64,000 bases of DNA from Halalkalirubrum salinum. Its GTDB lineage: Archaea > Halobacteriota > Halobacteria > Halobacteriales > Haloferacaceae. Made by a program: the position numbers and the translations under genes. Shown one piece after another: positions 12,018 through 20,604 of the stretch (position 1 is the first letter of the stretch; each line of letters starts with the position of its first letter). The stretch covers positions 17,169 to 81,168 of the forward strand of contig NZ_SRSG01000032.1 of the NCBI RefSeq assembly GCF_005543295.1, given 5' to 3'. The notes under the pieces were generated by a model. The model made no database searches and was not told the DNA's origin. It saw only the letters and a list, made by a program, of their open reading frames with translations.

Positions 12018-13226
12018 CTACCTTCGATTTTGCAGCACGGACAACCGATTCCCTGGAGCCGATCGCATCCCGTGGAGTCGATCGCCGGCCCGAACGACGA
12101 GCACGTCGTCAATCAAGAACAACCCATCCACTTGGTCGAGGTCGTCGGGCAGCGGCGCATCCCAGCGCCGATCGCCCTCGGGAGAGATGCTGTACAGCCG
12201 CAATCCGGAACGGTCCGGGACGTTTCCGTAGCGATAGATCCCATTTTCGTCAGCGACAGTGCTGGTAATCGAGTCATAGCCGTCTCCGAGCGTCCAGTAC
12301 TGCTCGCCGCTTTCGAGATCGTGCGCTGCGAGGCCGTCCTCGCTGTGGAGATAGATACGGTTGCCCCCGATGATCGGCCGATCGCGCCCGGTTTCGACCG
12401 GCTTCTCCCACCGAATTGATCCATCACCGACGGCGATCGCGTATACGCTTTCTGCGCCGGGAACAGAGACGATAATCGATCGATCCGTGACGATCGGGTC
12501 GGGCATCGAAACAGCATTTGCGTCAGGAACCGAACGGGTTGCTGTCCACAACTCAGTGCCGTCCGCTGGATCGAACCGGCGACACCGGATCTCCTCGCCG
12601 TCGATCGTCAGGCACGTGAATACGTCGTCAGTTGCAGCGATCGACGGGGTTTCGTCAACAGAATGGACCCACTGCTGCTCGCCGGTGTCATCGTCGAGAC
12701 AGTGGACGGCTTCATTCTCGTCGGCACAGAAGACGTAGCCATCGCCGATGTCGATCGACCTCACAGGGCTCGGTTGCTCGACCAGCCACCGCTTTGGGTC
12801 CTCCTCGCGGCCGAAGGCTGCCGCAGCGATTCCACCGTCGATCGCCGGCACGTACACCCGATCGCCCACAGCAACCGGCTCACCGCGAAACTGTGGCTCG
12901 AATCGAATCGTCGAGGCCGATCCGTCGGGGGTGTACCGCGTCACGACTGTCTCCTCGGCGTCGATCCACTCCTCAGCGTCCCAGTCCATCCGCATCCCGG
13001 AGACGTTTCGCGCGGCGAAGACTGCGCCGTCACTGGCCACGACTTCAGCACTGCTAGCGATCCGTTGGGGATCGTTCCACACGAGTTCACCACCACCAGG
13101 CTGGTACCCACAGCCAGCAAGTCCACTCACTGCCGCCACAGCCGCACTCGTGAGAACCGATCGTCGAGAGCACGCACGCTCGCAGGTTGTCTGTGGCCGG
13201 TCGTCAGATAGGTGACGATCAGTCAT
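12018..13226 (-). CDS. Tat lipoprotein with PQQ-like beta-propeller
   Basis: 402 residues. The N-terminus carries a twin-Arg signal (CSRRSVLTSAAVAAV) and lipobox LAGC, so it is exported folded and lipid-anchored outside the cell. The rest is made of WD/PQQ-type repeats with recurring G-D-G-Y-V-F-C, D-D-D-T-G-E-Q-Q-W and D-L-E-S-G-E-Q-Y-W motifs, predicting a beta-propeller. The family resembles BamB and PQQ dehydrogenase propellers, but no enzyme domain is present. Its ATG overlaps the stop of the upstream M48 protease gene by four bases (ATGA), so the two are translationally coupled. Confidence 0.88.
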   Translation of the reverse strand: MTDRHLSDDRPQTTCERACSRRSVLTSAAVAAVSGLAGCGYQPGGGELVWNDPQRIASSAEVVASDGAVFAARNVSGMRMDWDAEEWIDAEETVVTRYTPDGSASTIRFEPQFRGEPVAVGDRVYVPAIDGGIAAAAFGREEDPKRWLVEQPSPVRSIDIGDGYVFCADENEAVHCLDDDTGEQQWVHSVDETPSIAATDDVFTCLTIDGEEIRCRRFDPADGTELWTATRSVPDANAVSMPDPIVTDRSIIVSVPGAESVYAIAVGDGSIRWEKPVETGRDRPIIGGNRIYLHSEDGLAAHDLESGEQYWTLGDGYDSITSTVADENGIYRYGNVPDRSGLRLYSISPEGDRRWDAPLPDDLDQVDGLFLIDDVLVVRAGDRLHGMRSAPGNRLSVLQNRR

Positions 13227-14254
13227 GTTGTCTCACTTGCGAGCTCGCGGAGCCGATCGATCCGATCGCTGGTCGGTGGGTGCGTCTCCGGGAAGATGTC
13301 CGTGCTCACGAGTTCGGTCTCGTCAAACGTGCGTGCTTCGAGCGGGACGACGTACAGCGCCTCCGTGCCGCCGTCGAGCGCCCTGAGATCGCGATCAGGG
13401 ATCGATTCCATGGTTCCGTCAATCGTCTCGAGCGCGGAAGCGAGCGCGAGCGGATCGCCGGTGAGCGCGGCCGAAGCCCGATCGGCAGCGTACTCGCGGT
13501 ACCGCGACAGCACGCGGTGGACGAGCACGCTCGCGGCCCAAAACAGCGCCGAGATGGCGAGCGTGACGGCCGCCGAGATGGCGATCGCTGCGATCGCGGC
13601 GACAACCGCCCGGCCGTCGCCGTTGCTTCGACTCCTGCCGCCGCCGCTCCCGAGCAGACGAGTGAGTCCGTAGAGGACGTAGCCGGCGGCGATCGCGAGG
13701 TAGTAGGTGGCGGTCGGTAACAACCACGCAACCGTCATAACCGTCGCATCTCGGTTCCCGAGGTGGGCGAGTTCGTGGGCGAGGACGGCGTCGAGCTCGT
13801 CTCCAGAAAGCGTCTCGAGCAACCCAGTCGTGAGAATCAGCGTTCCCGAGCCGGAAATTCCCCCGACTGCACAGGCGTTCGGCGTGCTGTTCGTCGAAAC
13901 ACAGATCGTTGGGACTGGGATATCCGCCTGCCATGCGAGCCGCGTAACGCGCGCATGAAGCTCCGGGGATGTGTCCGGCTCGACGGGGCGTGCGTTGAGC
14001 GAGCCGGCAACGGTTCGCGAGCCGTATCGGAGCTGGATCGCGACGCCGACGATGACGACGATCGTCAGCGCGATCGGGTCAATGTAGAACTCACCGGGCC
14101 ACGGGCGTTCTGTTACCCACTCTAACAGCGCAATCCCGATCGTGTTCGCTGCAAAAATAAACGTGTACGCGAACGCGAAAGGGAGGGAACCAACGAGGAG
14201 AGCTGCAAGGGCAATACGTACTCGGAGCTCCCGATCGGGACACCACTGCATCAA
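13223..14254 (-). CDS. M48 (HtpX-like) membrane zinc protease
   Basis: 343 residues. Two hydrophobic spans near residues 10-70, then the cytoplasmic protease core with HELAH at about 159-163 (AVLAHELAHLGNRDA), more spans around residues 170-245, and the third zinc ligand in SRYREYAADRAS. Length and order match HtpX-type membrane quality-control proteases. Directly followed by the propeller lipoprotein with a four-base overlap, which hints that the two act together on exported or membrane proteins. The start ATG at 14254 gives MMQWCPDREL; a second ATG follows immediately. Confidence 0.9.
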   Translation of the reverse strand: MMQWCPDRELRVRIALAALLVGSLPFAFAYTFIFAANTIGIALLEWVTERPWPGEFYIDPIALTIVVIVGVAIQLRYGSRTVAGSLNARPVEPDTSPELHARVTRLAWQADIPVPTICVSTNSTPNACAVGGISGSGTLILTTGLLETLSGDELDAVLAHELAHLGNRDATVMTVAWLLPTATYYLAIAAGYVLYGLTRLLGSGGGRSRSNGDGRAVVAAIAAIAISAAVTLAISALFWAASVLVHRVLSRYREYAADRASAALTGDPLALASALETIDGTMESIPDRDLRALDGGTEALYVVPLEARTFDETELVSTDIFPETHPPTSDRIDRLRELASETT

Positions 14255-14460
14255 ATATCACCGGACCAGCCGTGTGATCCGTCTATTCGCCTGGAGGGAC
14301 ATATGTTCGAGTGATTCTCACCGACACAAAAAAGTATATTGGCTGCGTTCTGGACCAGAAATCGAACGACGCATCGCCACTGACGCCGTCTTGTGAGGTG
14401 TTGGCAGATTACTTTCCCGAAAGATAACGCTTTTTTGAGCGCCCAAGGAACCCTTATAGC

Positions 14461-15597
14461 ATGTCAGACGAGCTGAAGCGAGGACTGGAAGGCGTCCTTG
14501 TCTCGGAGTCCGATCTTAGCTACATCGACGGGGATGTTGGTAAGCTCGTATACCGAGGCTACGCGATCGAAGACCTCGCGCGCGACGCCAGCTACGAGGA
14601 GACCCTGTATCTACTATGGCACGACGAACTTCCCAACCGGGCACAGTTGGCGGCGTTCTCGGAGGCCATGGCAGCCGAGCGATCGTTAGACGACGGCGTG
14701 TTGTCAGTGATTCGTGAGATCGCCGCTGCAGACGAAGAACCGATGGCTGCGATCAGGACGATCGTCTCGTCGTTTTCGGCGTACGATGACGACGCGGACG
14801 CATCAACCGACGATCACGACGCGAACATCCACAAGGCGCGACGAATCACCGCCAAGACCGCGACCGCAGTCGCCGCGTACAATCGGCTTCGAAACGGTGA
14901 GGAACCTGTTGAACCCCGCAAGGACTTGAGCCACGCGGCGAACTTCCTCTACATGCTCAACGACGAGGAGCCCGACGACGTGCTCGCGGACACGTTCGAC
15001 ATGGCGCTCGTGTTGCACGCTGACCACGGCCTCAACGCGTCGACGTTCTCGGCGATGGTCACCGCCTCGACGCTCGCAGATCTGCACGCCTCGGTAACAG
15101 CGGCGATCGGCACCCTCTCGGGGAGCCTCCACGGGGGGGCAAACGCGAACGTCATGCGAATGCTCAAAGAGATCGACGACAGCGAGATGGACCCGATCGA
15201 CTGGGTGAAAGACGCCTTAGATTCGGGACGACGGGTCGCTGGCTTCGGTCACCGCGTCTACAACGTCAAGGACCCGCGGGCGAATATCCTTGGGGAAAAA
15301 AGCGAGGCACTCGGGAAGGCCGCCGGTCAAACAAAGTGGTACGAGATGTCCGTCGAGATCGAAGACTACATTATCGACGAGAAGGGCATTGCGCCAAACG
15401 TCGACTTCTACTCGGCGTCGATGTATTACGTGATGGGCATTCCAATAGACCTGTACACCCCTATTTTCGCGGTCAGCCGCGTCGGCGGCTGGATCGCACA
15501 CGTGCTCGAACAGTGGGAAGACAACCGCCTCATCCGACCGCGAGCCCGCTACACTGGCCCGATGGACGCCGAATTCGTCCCGCTGGACGATCGATAG
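14461..15597 (+). CDS. citZ: Citrate synthase
   Basis: Condenses oxaloacetate and acetyl-CoA in the TCA cycle. 378 residues, the type I bacterial/archaeal dimer length. Catalytic residues are visible: H224 in GSLHGGANAN, H264 in GFGHRVYNVKDPR and D315 in PNVDFYSAS. A T-run centred about 27 bases upstream may be the TATA element of a leaderless promoter. Acidic composition with a D/E-rich insertion at residues 105-125 (DDDADASTDDHD). Followed convergently by the MATE gene. Confidence 0.96.
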   Translation: MSDELKRGLEGVLVSESDLSYIDGDVGKLVYRGYAIEDLARDASYEETLYLLWHDELPNRAQLAAFSEAMAAERSLDDGVLSVIREIAAADEEPMAAIRTIVSSFSAYDDDADASTDDHDANIHKARRITAKTATAVAAYNRLRNGEEPVEPRKDLSHAANFLYMLNDEEPDDVLADTFDMALVLHADHGLNASTFSAMVTASTLADLHASVTAAIGTLSGSLHGGANANVMRMLKEIDDSEMDPIDWVKDALDSGRRVAGFGHRVYNVKDPRANILGEKSEALGKAAGQTKWYEMSVEIEDYIIDEKGIAPNVDFYSASMYYVMGIPIDLYTPIFAVSRVGGWIAHVLEQWEDNRLIRPRARYTGPMDAEFVPLDDR

Positions 15598-15630
15598 CCG
15601 CTGCTGGTAATTAATCGACGACGAAACCAA

Positions 15631-17007
15631 TTAATCGTCCGCGCCGACGCTCCCGCGTTCGTGCATCAGCTCTGCAGCACGGGTCGCCCAGTTTCCGTAC
15701 CCAAACGCGACGACCACGAACAGCGCCATCCAGACGTACGCGAGAAAGACGCCGACGTACGCACCGAGAATCCCCCAACCGAGGACGTGGACAGCGAGGT
15801 ATGAGAAGCCGACAAAGAAGCCGAACATCCCGGTGAGCCGAGCGAGAAACGGCACTCTGGTTTCGCTCGCGCCCTGCAGGGAGCCCGAAACGCCGATAAA
15901 GAGCGCGAGTGCTGGCGCGGAAAGTCCGTAGACGATCGCAAAGCGGGTCGCATAGAACAGCTCCTCGCCGTCGCCGCTGCCGAGCAGTCGGACGACTGGA
16001 TCGGCCTGCCAGGCCAACACCAAGCCAATCGCGCCAACCGTACAGACCGACAGCGCAGCGACGGCCCAGCCGTTGAACCGCGCGGTGCGATCGTCACCGT
16101 CGCCCAGGGCCTGGCCGACGAGAATACTCGCGGCGACGTTGTAGCCGCGGCCGAGTGGTCCGGTCACCTGCTGGTAGACCCGCCGACCGATCTGGAATCC
16201 GGCGTTGGCCGCGTCGCCGAACCCCAAAAGCAGCGCGTTGAACGGAAATTCCGCGAGTTCGGCGACGAACCCCTCGGCCATTCGCGGCGCAGAGATGACG
16301 ACGAGCTGTTTCGCGATCGTCAGGTCACGTGGCCAGACTGCGTTAATGCCAGACGCGGGCCGGTAGATCGCGACGAGCAACAGCCCGGCGGTGACAACGT
16401 TCGCTGTGGTCGTCGCGAGACCAACGCCGATTACGCCCAAGTCGGGGGCACCAAACAAGCCCAGTCCGAGGATCGCCGAGCCGGCAATGTTCACCGAATT
16501 CGCGAACACGTTGACGTACATCGGTGTCATCGTGTCACCGGTCCCTTGCAGCGCCCGTGCGCCAATCAGTGCGATGTGGCGCGCAGGAGCGGTTGCAAAG
16601 ATAATCGCGAGATACACTGCGCCGGCCTGAACAGCCGCCTCGCTTGCAGGAAATAGCCCGATCGCGAACTCCCCAAACACGAACCCGAAGGCGACAAACG
16701 GGATTCCCAGGAGGAAGCCCAGGGTAAGCGCCTGAGTAATCGCCTCGCTGCGATTTGCCGTCGCACCGCTCGCGGTGTCTTGACTCGACAGCGCGATCGC
16801 GCCACCGCCGAGTCCCAGCCCGATCCGGAGCGGAAACCGCGCGTAGAGATCCGCAAGACCGATCGCAACGACCGCCGCCGGAGAGATGAGCGCAGTAACG
16901 ATGATGTCGACCGTCCGCATCAGGGTCCGGAACGTCTGCTCGGCCATCACCGGCCACGCAAGCGCAAAGATCCGTCGCCAAACCCGGCGCACGCTCGAGA
17001 ACTCCAT
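15631..17007 (-). CDS. MATE family multidrug/cation exporter
   Basis: 458 residues with about twelve hydrophobic spans arranged as two six-helix halves. N-terminal motif ALAWPVMAEQTFRTLMRTVD and the ALQGTGDTMTPMYVN and GSLQGASETRVPF motifs in the two halves are typical of NorM/DinF-type exporters, which expel organic cations or drugs against Na+ or H+. Substrate unknown. Convergent with citrate synthase (33 bases between stops) and transcribed from a divergent region shared with the ilvA leader. Confidence 0.92.
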   Translation of the reverse strand: MEFSSVRRVWRRIFALAWPVMAEQTFRTLMRTVDIIVTALISPAAVVAIGLADLYARFPLRIGLGLGGGAIALSSQDTASGATANRSEAITQALTLGFLLGIPFVAFGFVFGEFAIGLFPASEAAVQAGAVYLAIIFATAPARHIALIGARALQGTGDTMTPMYVNVFANSVNIAGSAILGLGLFGAPDLGVIGVGLATTTANVVTAGLLLVAIYRPASGINAVWPRDLTIAKQLVVISAPRMAEGFVAELAEFPFNALLLGFGDAANAGFQIGRRVYQQVTGPLGRGYNVAASILVGQALGDGDDRTARFNGWAVAALSVCTVGAIGLVLAWQADPVVRLLGSGDGEELFYATRFAIVYGLSAPALALFIGVSGSLQGASETRVPFLARLTGMFGFFVGFSYLAVHVLGWGILGAYVGVFLAYVWMALFVVVAFGYGNWATRAAELMHERGSVGADD

Positions 17008-17217
17008 GTAACCGTGATTCGGTATCCTGCCGTTTGATCGTATCGACCGACTCGCTGGGCAGACGATCGCGCGCTGGGCGTGACGGTATTCGCTCAGTGC
17101 GATCGGCGGGTTATGTACTGTTATTTCATGCCACAGACAGACGGCAGACGACCGTCATACGCAAAGAAAAACACCGCTTCGTCACTCGGTTTTCACTTTC
17201 ACTCCGCGTTCCTCATC

Positions 17218-17251
17218 TTTATATAGGTGCCCGCCTTCAGTGCAATTGCAC
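17218..17251 (+). promoter_or_regulatory. Predicted ilvA promoter with palindromic operator
   Basis: TTTATATAG (17218-17226) is a good archaeal TATA box. The perfect palindrome GTGCAATTGCAC (17240-17251) lies where the transcript should start, about 27 bases downstream, a usual position for a repressor site. If used, the ilvA mRNA would have a leader of about 195 bases. The palindrome is seen directly; its role is inference. Confidence 0.5.
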
Positions 17252-17312
17252 GTCACACGCGTGCATTCCCCCTTTCCCTTGCTTTTTGCGGATCACCCAG
17301 CCACCGAACAGC

Positions 17313-17332
17313 CGGTAGAGCAGGCTCTACCG
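17313..17332 (+). repeat. Inverted repeat at head of ilvA repeats
   Basis: CGGTAGAGC and GCTCTACCG form perfect 9-base arms around a two-base loop. The right arm is also the start of the first 26-bp repeat, so the hairpin and the tandem array share sequence. Confidence 0.7.
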
Positions 17333-17426
17333 AAAAGTCGTTGGCGTAATCTCTACCGAAAAGTTGTTAGTGTAGGCTCTACGGAAAAGTCGTTAGTGTA
17401 GGCTTCACCGAAAGCGATTAGCAATA
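17323..17426 (+). repeat. Four 26-bp tandem repeats upstream of ilvA
   Basis: Units at 17323-17348, 17349-17374, 17375-17400 and 17401-17426, each exactly 26 bases. The shared core is CTCTACCGAAAAGT followed by TTAGTGTA; the fourth copy is the most diverged. There is no spacer between units, so this is not a CRISPR array. The array ends 19 bases before the ilvA ATG. Confidence 0.85.
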
Positions 17427-17445
17427 GCCGACGGCATCCCCGGGT

Positions 17446-18657
17446 ATGCTTTCGCTTTCGGATATCGAGGCCGCTCGCGATCGGATTGACGCGTTCGTCC
17501 GACACACACCGTTGGAGTACTCGTACACCTTCTCGGAGTGGACCGACGCGAACGTCCACCTCAAACTGGAGAACTTCCAGCGAACGGGCGCGTTCAAGAT
17601 CCGAGGTGCGATGAACCGGATCGAAACGCTGACAGACGAGCAGCGATCGGCCGGCGTCGTAACTGCGAGTGCCGGCAACCACGCCCAGGGCGTCGCGCTG
17701 GCGGCCACGCGAGCGGGTGTCGACTCAAAGATTGTCATGCCCGAACATGCGCCGATCTCGAAGGTCAAAGCCACCCGGCGGTACGGCGGTGAGGTTGTGC
17801 TCTTCGGTGCGGACTACGACGAGGCACAGGCGAAAGCGCACGAGATCGAAGCCGAGGAGGGCCGGACGTACGTCCACGCCTTCGACGACGAGTACGTGAT
17901 GGCCGGCCAGGGTACGATCGGCCTCGAAATCCTCGAAGACTGCCCAGACGTCGAGACAGTTATCGTCCCGATCGGCGGCGGCGGACTCATCTCGGGAATC
18001 GCAACGGCGATCAAAGCGATCGAGCCCGAGGTCCGAGTGATTGGCGTACAGGCCGAGGGTGCCTCAAGCGTCGCCGAATCGCTGCGTAAGGGAGAGATCC
18101 ACCAGATCGAAGCAGTCGATACGGTTGCTGATGGGATCGCGACGCGATCGATCGGACAAAAGCCCTTCGAAATCATTCGTGAACGCGTCGACGAGGTCGT
18201 CACCGTCTCCGACGCCGAGATCGCACTCGCGCTTACGGTGCTGCTCGAACGGGAGAAGGCCCTCGTCGAGGGGGCTGGGGCGGTTGCGCTGGCGGCGCTT
18301 TTGTCTGGCGCGATCGACTACGAGCCGGACGAGACAATTGTCCCGGCGCTCTGTGGGGGCAACATCGATCTCAACGTGCTCACGACAGTGCTCGTCCGCG
18401 GACTGGTCCAGCTGGGGCGCTATCTCAAGATTCGGACCGTGTTGAAAGATCGCCCGGGCGCACTGCAGGGGTTAATCGATATCATCGCTGAACAACAGGC
18501 GAACATCTACGCGATCCATCACGATCGCACCTCCAAACGGATCGGCGTCAGCGACACCGAGGTCGAGATCGAACTGGAAACTCGCGGCGACGAGCACGTC
18601 GCCGAACTCGTCGCCACACTCGAAGCAGAGGGCTATATCGTCGACATTCTTGAGTGA
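17446..18657 (+). CDS. ilvA: Threonine ammonia-lyase with ACT domain
   Basis: PLP enzyme converting threonine to 2-oxobutanoate and ammonia, the first step towards isoleucine, or a catabolic form. 403 residues. The Schiff-base lysine is K51 in RTGAFKIRGAMN, the phosphate loop is PIGGGGLISG, and SAGNHAQGVA is the substrate loop. A single C-terminal ACT domain (about 325-403, RPGALQGLIDIIAEQQANI) predicts allosteric control by an amino acid. The short form with one ACT domain matches TdcB-like and archaeal enzymes. The leader carries repeats and a palindrome that may regulate it. Confidence 0.93.
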   Translation: MLSLSDIEAARDRIDAFVRHTPLEYSYTFSEWTDANVHLKLENFQRTGAFKIRGAMNRIETLTDEQRSAGVVTASAGNHAQGVALAATRAGVDSKIVMPEHAPISKVKATRRYGGEVVLFGADYDEAQAKAHEIEAEEGRTYVHAFDDEYVMAGQGTIGLEILEDCPDVETVIVPIGGGGLISGIATAIKAIEPEVRVIGVQAEGASSVAESLRKGEIHQIEAVDTVADGIATRSIGQKPFEIIRERVDEVVTVSDAEIALALTVLLEREKALVEGAGAVALAALLSGAIDYEPDETIVPALCGGNIDLNVLTTVLVRGLVQLGRYLKIRTVLKDRPGALQGLIDIIAEQQANIYAIHHDRTSKRIGVSDTEVEIELETRGDEHVAELVATLEAEGYIVDILE

Positions 18658-18788
18658 ACGATCTTCGACTACATGGCCCACAAATGCGAGCACGAACGCG
18701 CCTGATCACAACCGAAACGCTACAAGCCGGGGGAGTTGGCCGATCGCAGTCAGTAACGGCGGGATGCCCGGTGATCGTTACGCCTGTC

Positions 18789-19046
18789 TCATTCCCAGTC
18801 CGGAATGTCGCCAAGACACGCATCTGCCTCTTTCGAAACGCCGTCCATCGTGTCGTGGAATTTTCGAATGCGATCGGCTCGTTCGTGATATCCGGCTGCC
18901 AAATCCGCTTGCGTGATCGGCGGTTCGACAATGATTTTCCCCGATTTGGTGTAGATTTCCACGTCGTCGCCGCAGCTGATATCGAGCTCCTCACGCAGTT
19001 GCTTCGGAAGCGTGATCCGTCCAGAATCACTGATGCGTCGTTTCAT
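18789..19046 (-). CDS. AbrB/MazE/SpoVT-type DNA-binding protein
   Basis: 85 residues. The N-terminal 45 residues form a swapped-hairpin AbrB fold: ISDSGRITLPKQLREELDI, followed by GDDVEIYTKSGKIIVEPP. Such proteins are transition-state regulators or antitoxins. The acidic C-terminal tail (residues 50-85) could bind a toxin, but no toxin gene lies within 130 bases downstream, so it is an orphan regulator or antitoxin. ATG at 19046. Confidence 0.82.
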   Translation of the reverse strand: MKRRISDSGRITLPKQLREELDISCGDDVEIYTKSGKIIVEPPITQADLAAGYHERADRIRKFHDTMDGVSKEADACLGDIPDWE

Positions 19047-19150
19047 TATGTCGATCGTACGTCGTCATACCACATCAATATTCAGACAAATATCTGATGG
19101 GATAAGAAGGGATACAACGATTTTAATCACTCCCAATCGAACGCTTGAGC

Positions 19151-19531
19151 ATGAAACGAACGATCAGCACGGACGCCGCGCCGGATGCGGTCGGCGCGTA
19201 CAACCAGGCAACGACGAACGGCGATCTGCTTTTCACTGCGGGACAGATCGCACTCACCCCGGACGGTGAATTACTCGCAGACGCTGACGTTGCGACACAG
19301 ACCGAGCAGGCCCTTGAGAACGTGATGGCGATCCTCGATTCGGAGGGACTCGACGCGGGATCGATCCTGAAGATGACCGTGTACTTGGACGATATCGGGG
19401 ATTTCGAGGCGATGAACGAGGTGTACGCGACGTACTTCGACGATGAGCCGCCGGCGCGCAGCGCGATCGAGGTCGGCGCACTCCCGAAGGGCGCAGCCGT
19501 CGAGATTGAGGCGATCGCAACGATCGAGTAG
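19151..19531 (+). CDS. RidA/YjgF family enamine/imine deaminase
   Basis: 126 residues. Hydrolyses reactive 2-aminoacrylate-type intermediates made by PLP enzymes such as the threonine ammonia-lyase encoded 500 bases upstream, a sensible functional partner. Typical motifs: AVGAYNQATTNGDLLFTAGQI near the start (residues 12-32), the Arg in PPARSAIEVGALPKGA and the final VEIEAIA. ATG 19151 is preferred to the TTG six bases upstream. The next gene starts two bases after its stop. Confidence 0.92.
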   Translation: MKRTISTDAAPDAVGAYNQATTNGDLLFTAGQIALTPDGELLADADVATQTEQALENVMAILDSEGLDAGSILKMTVYLDDIGDFEAMNEVYATYFDDEPPARSAIEVGALPKGAAVEIEAIATIE

Positions 19532-19533
19532 CC

Positions 19534-19740
19534 GTGGATCCCCGACAGAAATCGGCGGTCCTGTGGGGGCTCGTCGGTGCAATGGCGGTCGTCGTGGCCG
19601 CACAGGGATATCTGGTGGTTGGTGAATCGCTGCCGATCGGCATCGCTGCGGTTGTTTGGGTCGCGATCGCGGTTGGGATCGTGACGGCGATCGTGACGTA
19701 TGCTGTCGAATATCGGCTGCTCGCGAAAGGAAGGACTTAA
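19534..19740 (+). CDS. Small two-span membrane protein
   Basis: 68 residues from GTG 19534, two bases after the RidA stop, so very likely cotranscribed. Two hydrophobic segments (about 8-28 and 34-58) separated by a short loop; C-terminus basic. I do not recognise the family and no function can be assigned. Confidence 0.65.
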   Translation: MDPRQKSAVLWGLVGAMAVVVAAQGYLVVGESLPIGIAAVVWVAIAVGIVTAIVTYAVEYRLLAKGRT

Positions 19741-19768
19741 AATCCGCAAGGGGGTATCCACGGGTGGA

Positions 19769-19849
19769 GCCAGGATGGCCGAGTGGTAAGGCGCACGCCT
19801 GGAAAGCGTGTTCCCTCTGGGATCCAGGGTTCAAATCCCTGTCCTGGCG
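19769..19849 (+). tRNA. tRNA-Ser (anticodon GGA)
   Basis: The acceptor arms GCCAGGA and TCCTGGC pair, with a G discriminator at 19849. The anticodon stem CACGC/GCGTG encloses CTGGAAA, giving anticodon GGA (Ser, UCC/UCU). A long variable arm (TTCCCTCTGGGATCC region) is as expected for a class II tRNA, and the T-arm is CAGGG-TTCAAAT-CCCTG. No intron. CCA is not encoded. A T-run follows at 19851-19855. Confidence 0.96.
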
Positions 19850-20233
19850 TCTTTTCGCGCGAACAACCCGACGAGCGAAGCGAGTCGGCGTGAGCGCGTG
19901 ATAGACCTACTGACAGGGATTTGAATCAGGGAGCGAGCAACGCGAGCGATCGTGGTTCAAATCCCTGTCCTGGCGTTTTGCGACGAACAACCCTCGCGAG
20001 CACCGCCTCGCGTGTGCTCGCGATCGGTGAGTTGCCAACAACAAACGCAGGGATTTGAATGAGGGAGCAAGCAACGCGAGCGATCGTGGTTCAAATCTCT
20101 GTCCTGTCGCTTTTGGGCGAACAACGCGACGAGCGAAGCGAGTCGCCGTGAGCGCTTCGGAGTACATCTGACGGGGATTTGAATGAGGGAGCGAGCAACG
20201 CGAGCGATCGTGGTTCAAATCTCTGTCCTGGCG
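19850..20233 (+). repeat. Three tandem tRNA-Ser 3'-end-derived units
   Basis: Downstream of the tRNA its last 22 bases (GGTTCAAATCCCTGTCCTGG plus CG) recur at 19954-19975 (identical), 20088-20109 (two changes) and 20212-20233 (one change), at spacings of 126, 134 and 124. Each copy is preceded by an inverted T-arm (for example 19912-19925 pairs with 19957-19970, 14-base arms) and by a shared linker AGCAACGCGAGCGATCGTG. A second shared element, GACGAGCGAAGCGAGTCG, occurs after the tRNA and after the second copy. No integrase or other gene is in the array. Confidence 0.9.
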
Positions 20234-20604
20234 TTTTCGCCCGGATCAGCAACACCCAGCGATGCGACAATCTGATTGAGTCAATCCGAGCGGATAAAAT
20301 AAAAATCTCTGGTGGAATCCGCCGGTACATGAGCGTGCAAACCCGATAAACCGACTCGGCAGCGATGGAACCGACCACTCGTCGCTCACGAATCTAGATA
20401 GTACACTGTCAGTTACCACCCGCACCAACCGAAAGATCACGGAGCGAGAGAACGACTAATGGCGGATAACAGAACGGAGACGCCTGAAGCGTGCCGCTCT
20501 CGCCTCCGGTCCATTGATCGTGGCACGACCGCCAGGACGGTCAAAGACTCATTTGACGTTAGAGAAAGGATATCCTTCGAGATCACCTACTGTCGGTCAG
20601 ACCG
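20234..20604. other. Intergenic region with no supported gene
   Basis: 371 bases between the tRNA-derived array and the lipoprotein gene. It contains an AT-rich patch (AAAATAAAAATCTC near 20298) and no open frame with protein-like composition. The last 40 bases before the lipoprotein ATG probably hold its promoter. Confidence 0.6.

Larger units (their letters stand above)
17008..17445. other. Long intergenic region between MATE and ilvA
   Basis: 438 bases without a convincing gene. It holds a strong TATA-like TTTATATAG at 17218-17226, a 12-base palindrome at 17240-17251, a 9-base-arm inverted repeat at 17313-17332 and four 26-bp tandem repeats at 17323-17426, all reading towards ilvA. A 94-codon open frame at 17034-17318 is not protein-like. 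Confidence 0.75.

Noticed and set aside
17034..17318. 94-codon frame before ilvA
   Set aside because: Composition unlike haloarchaeal proteins and it covers the TATA box and palindrome.
17323..17426. Possible CRISPR array
   Set aside because: Repeats abut with no spacers and no cas genes are in the window. The same applies to 25715-25834.
19907..20218. 103-codon minus-strand frame in the tRNA array
   Set aside because: Made of repeated translations of tRNA-derived units; not a gene.
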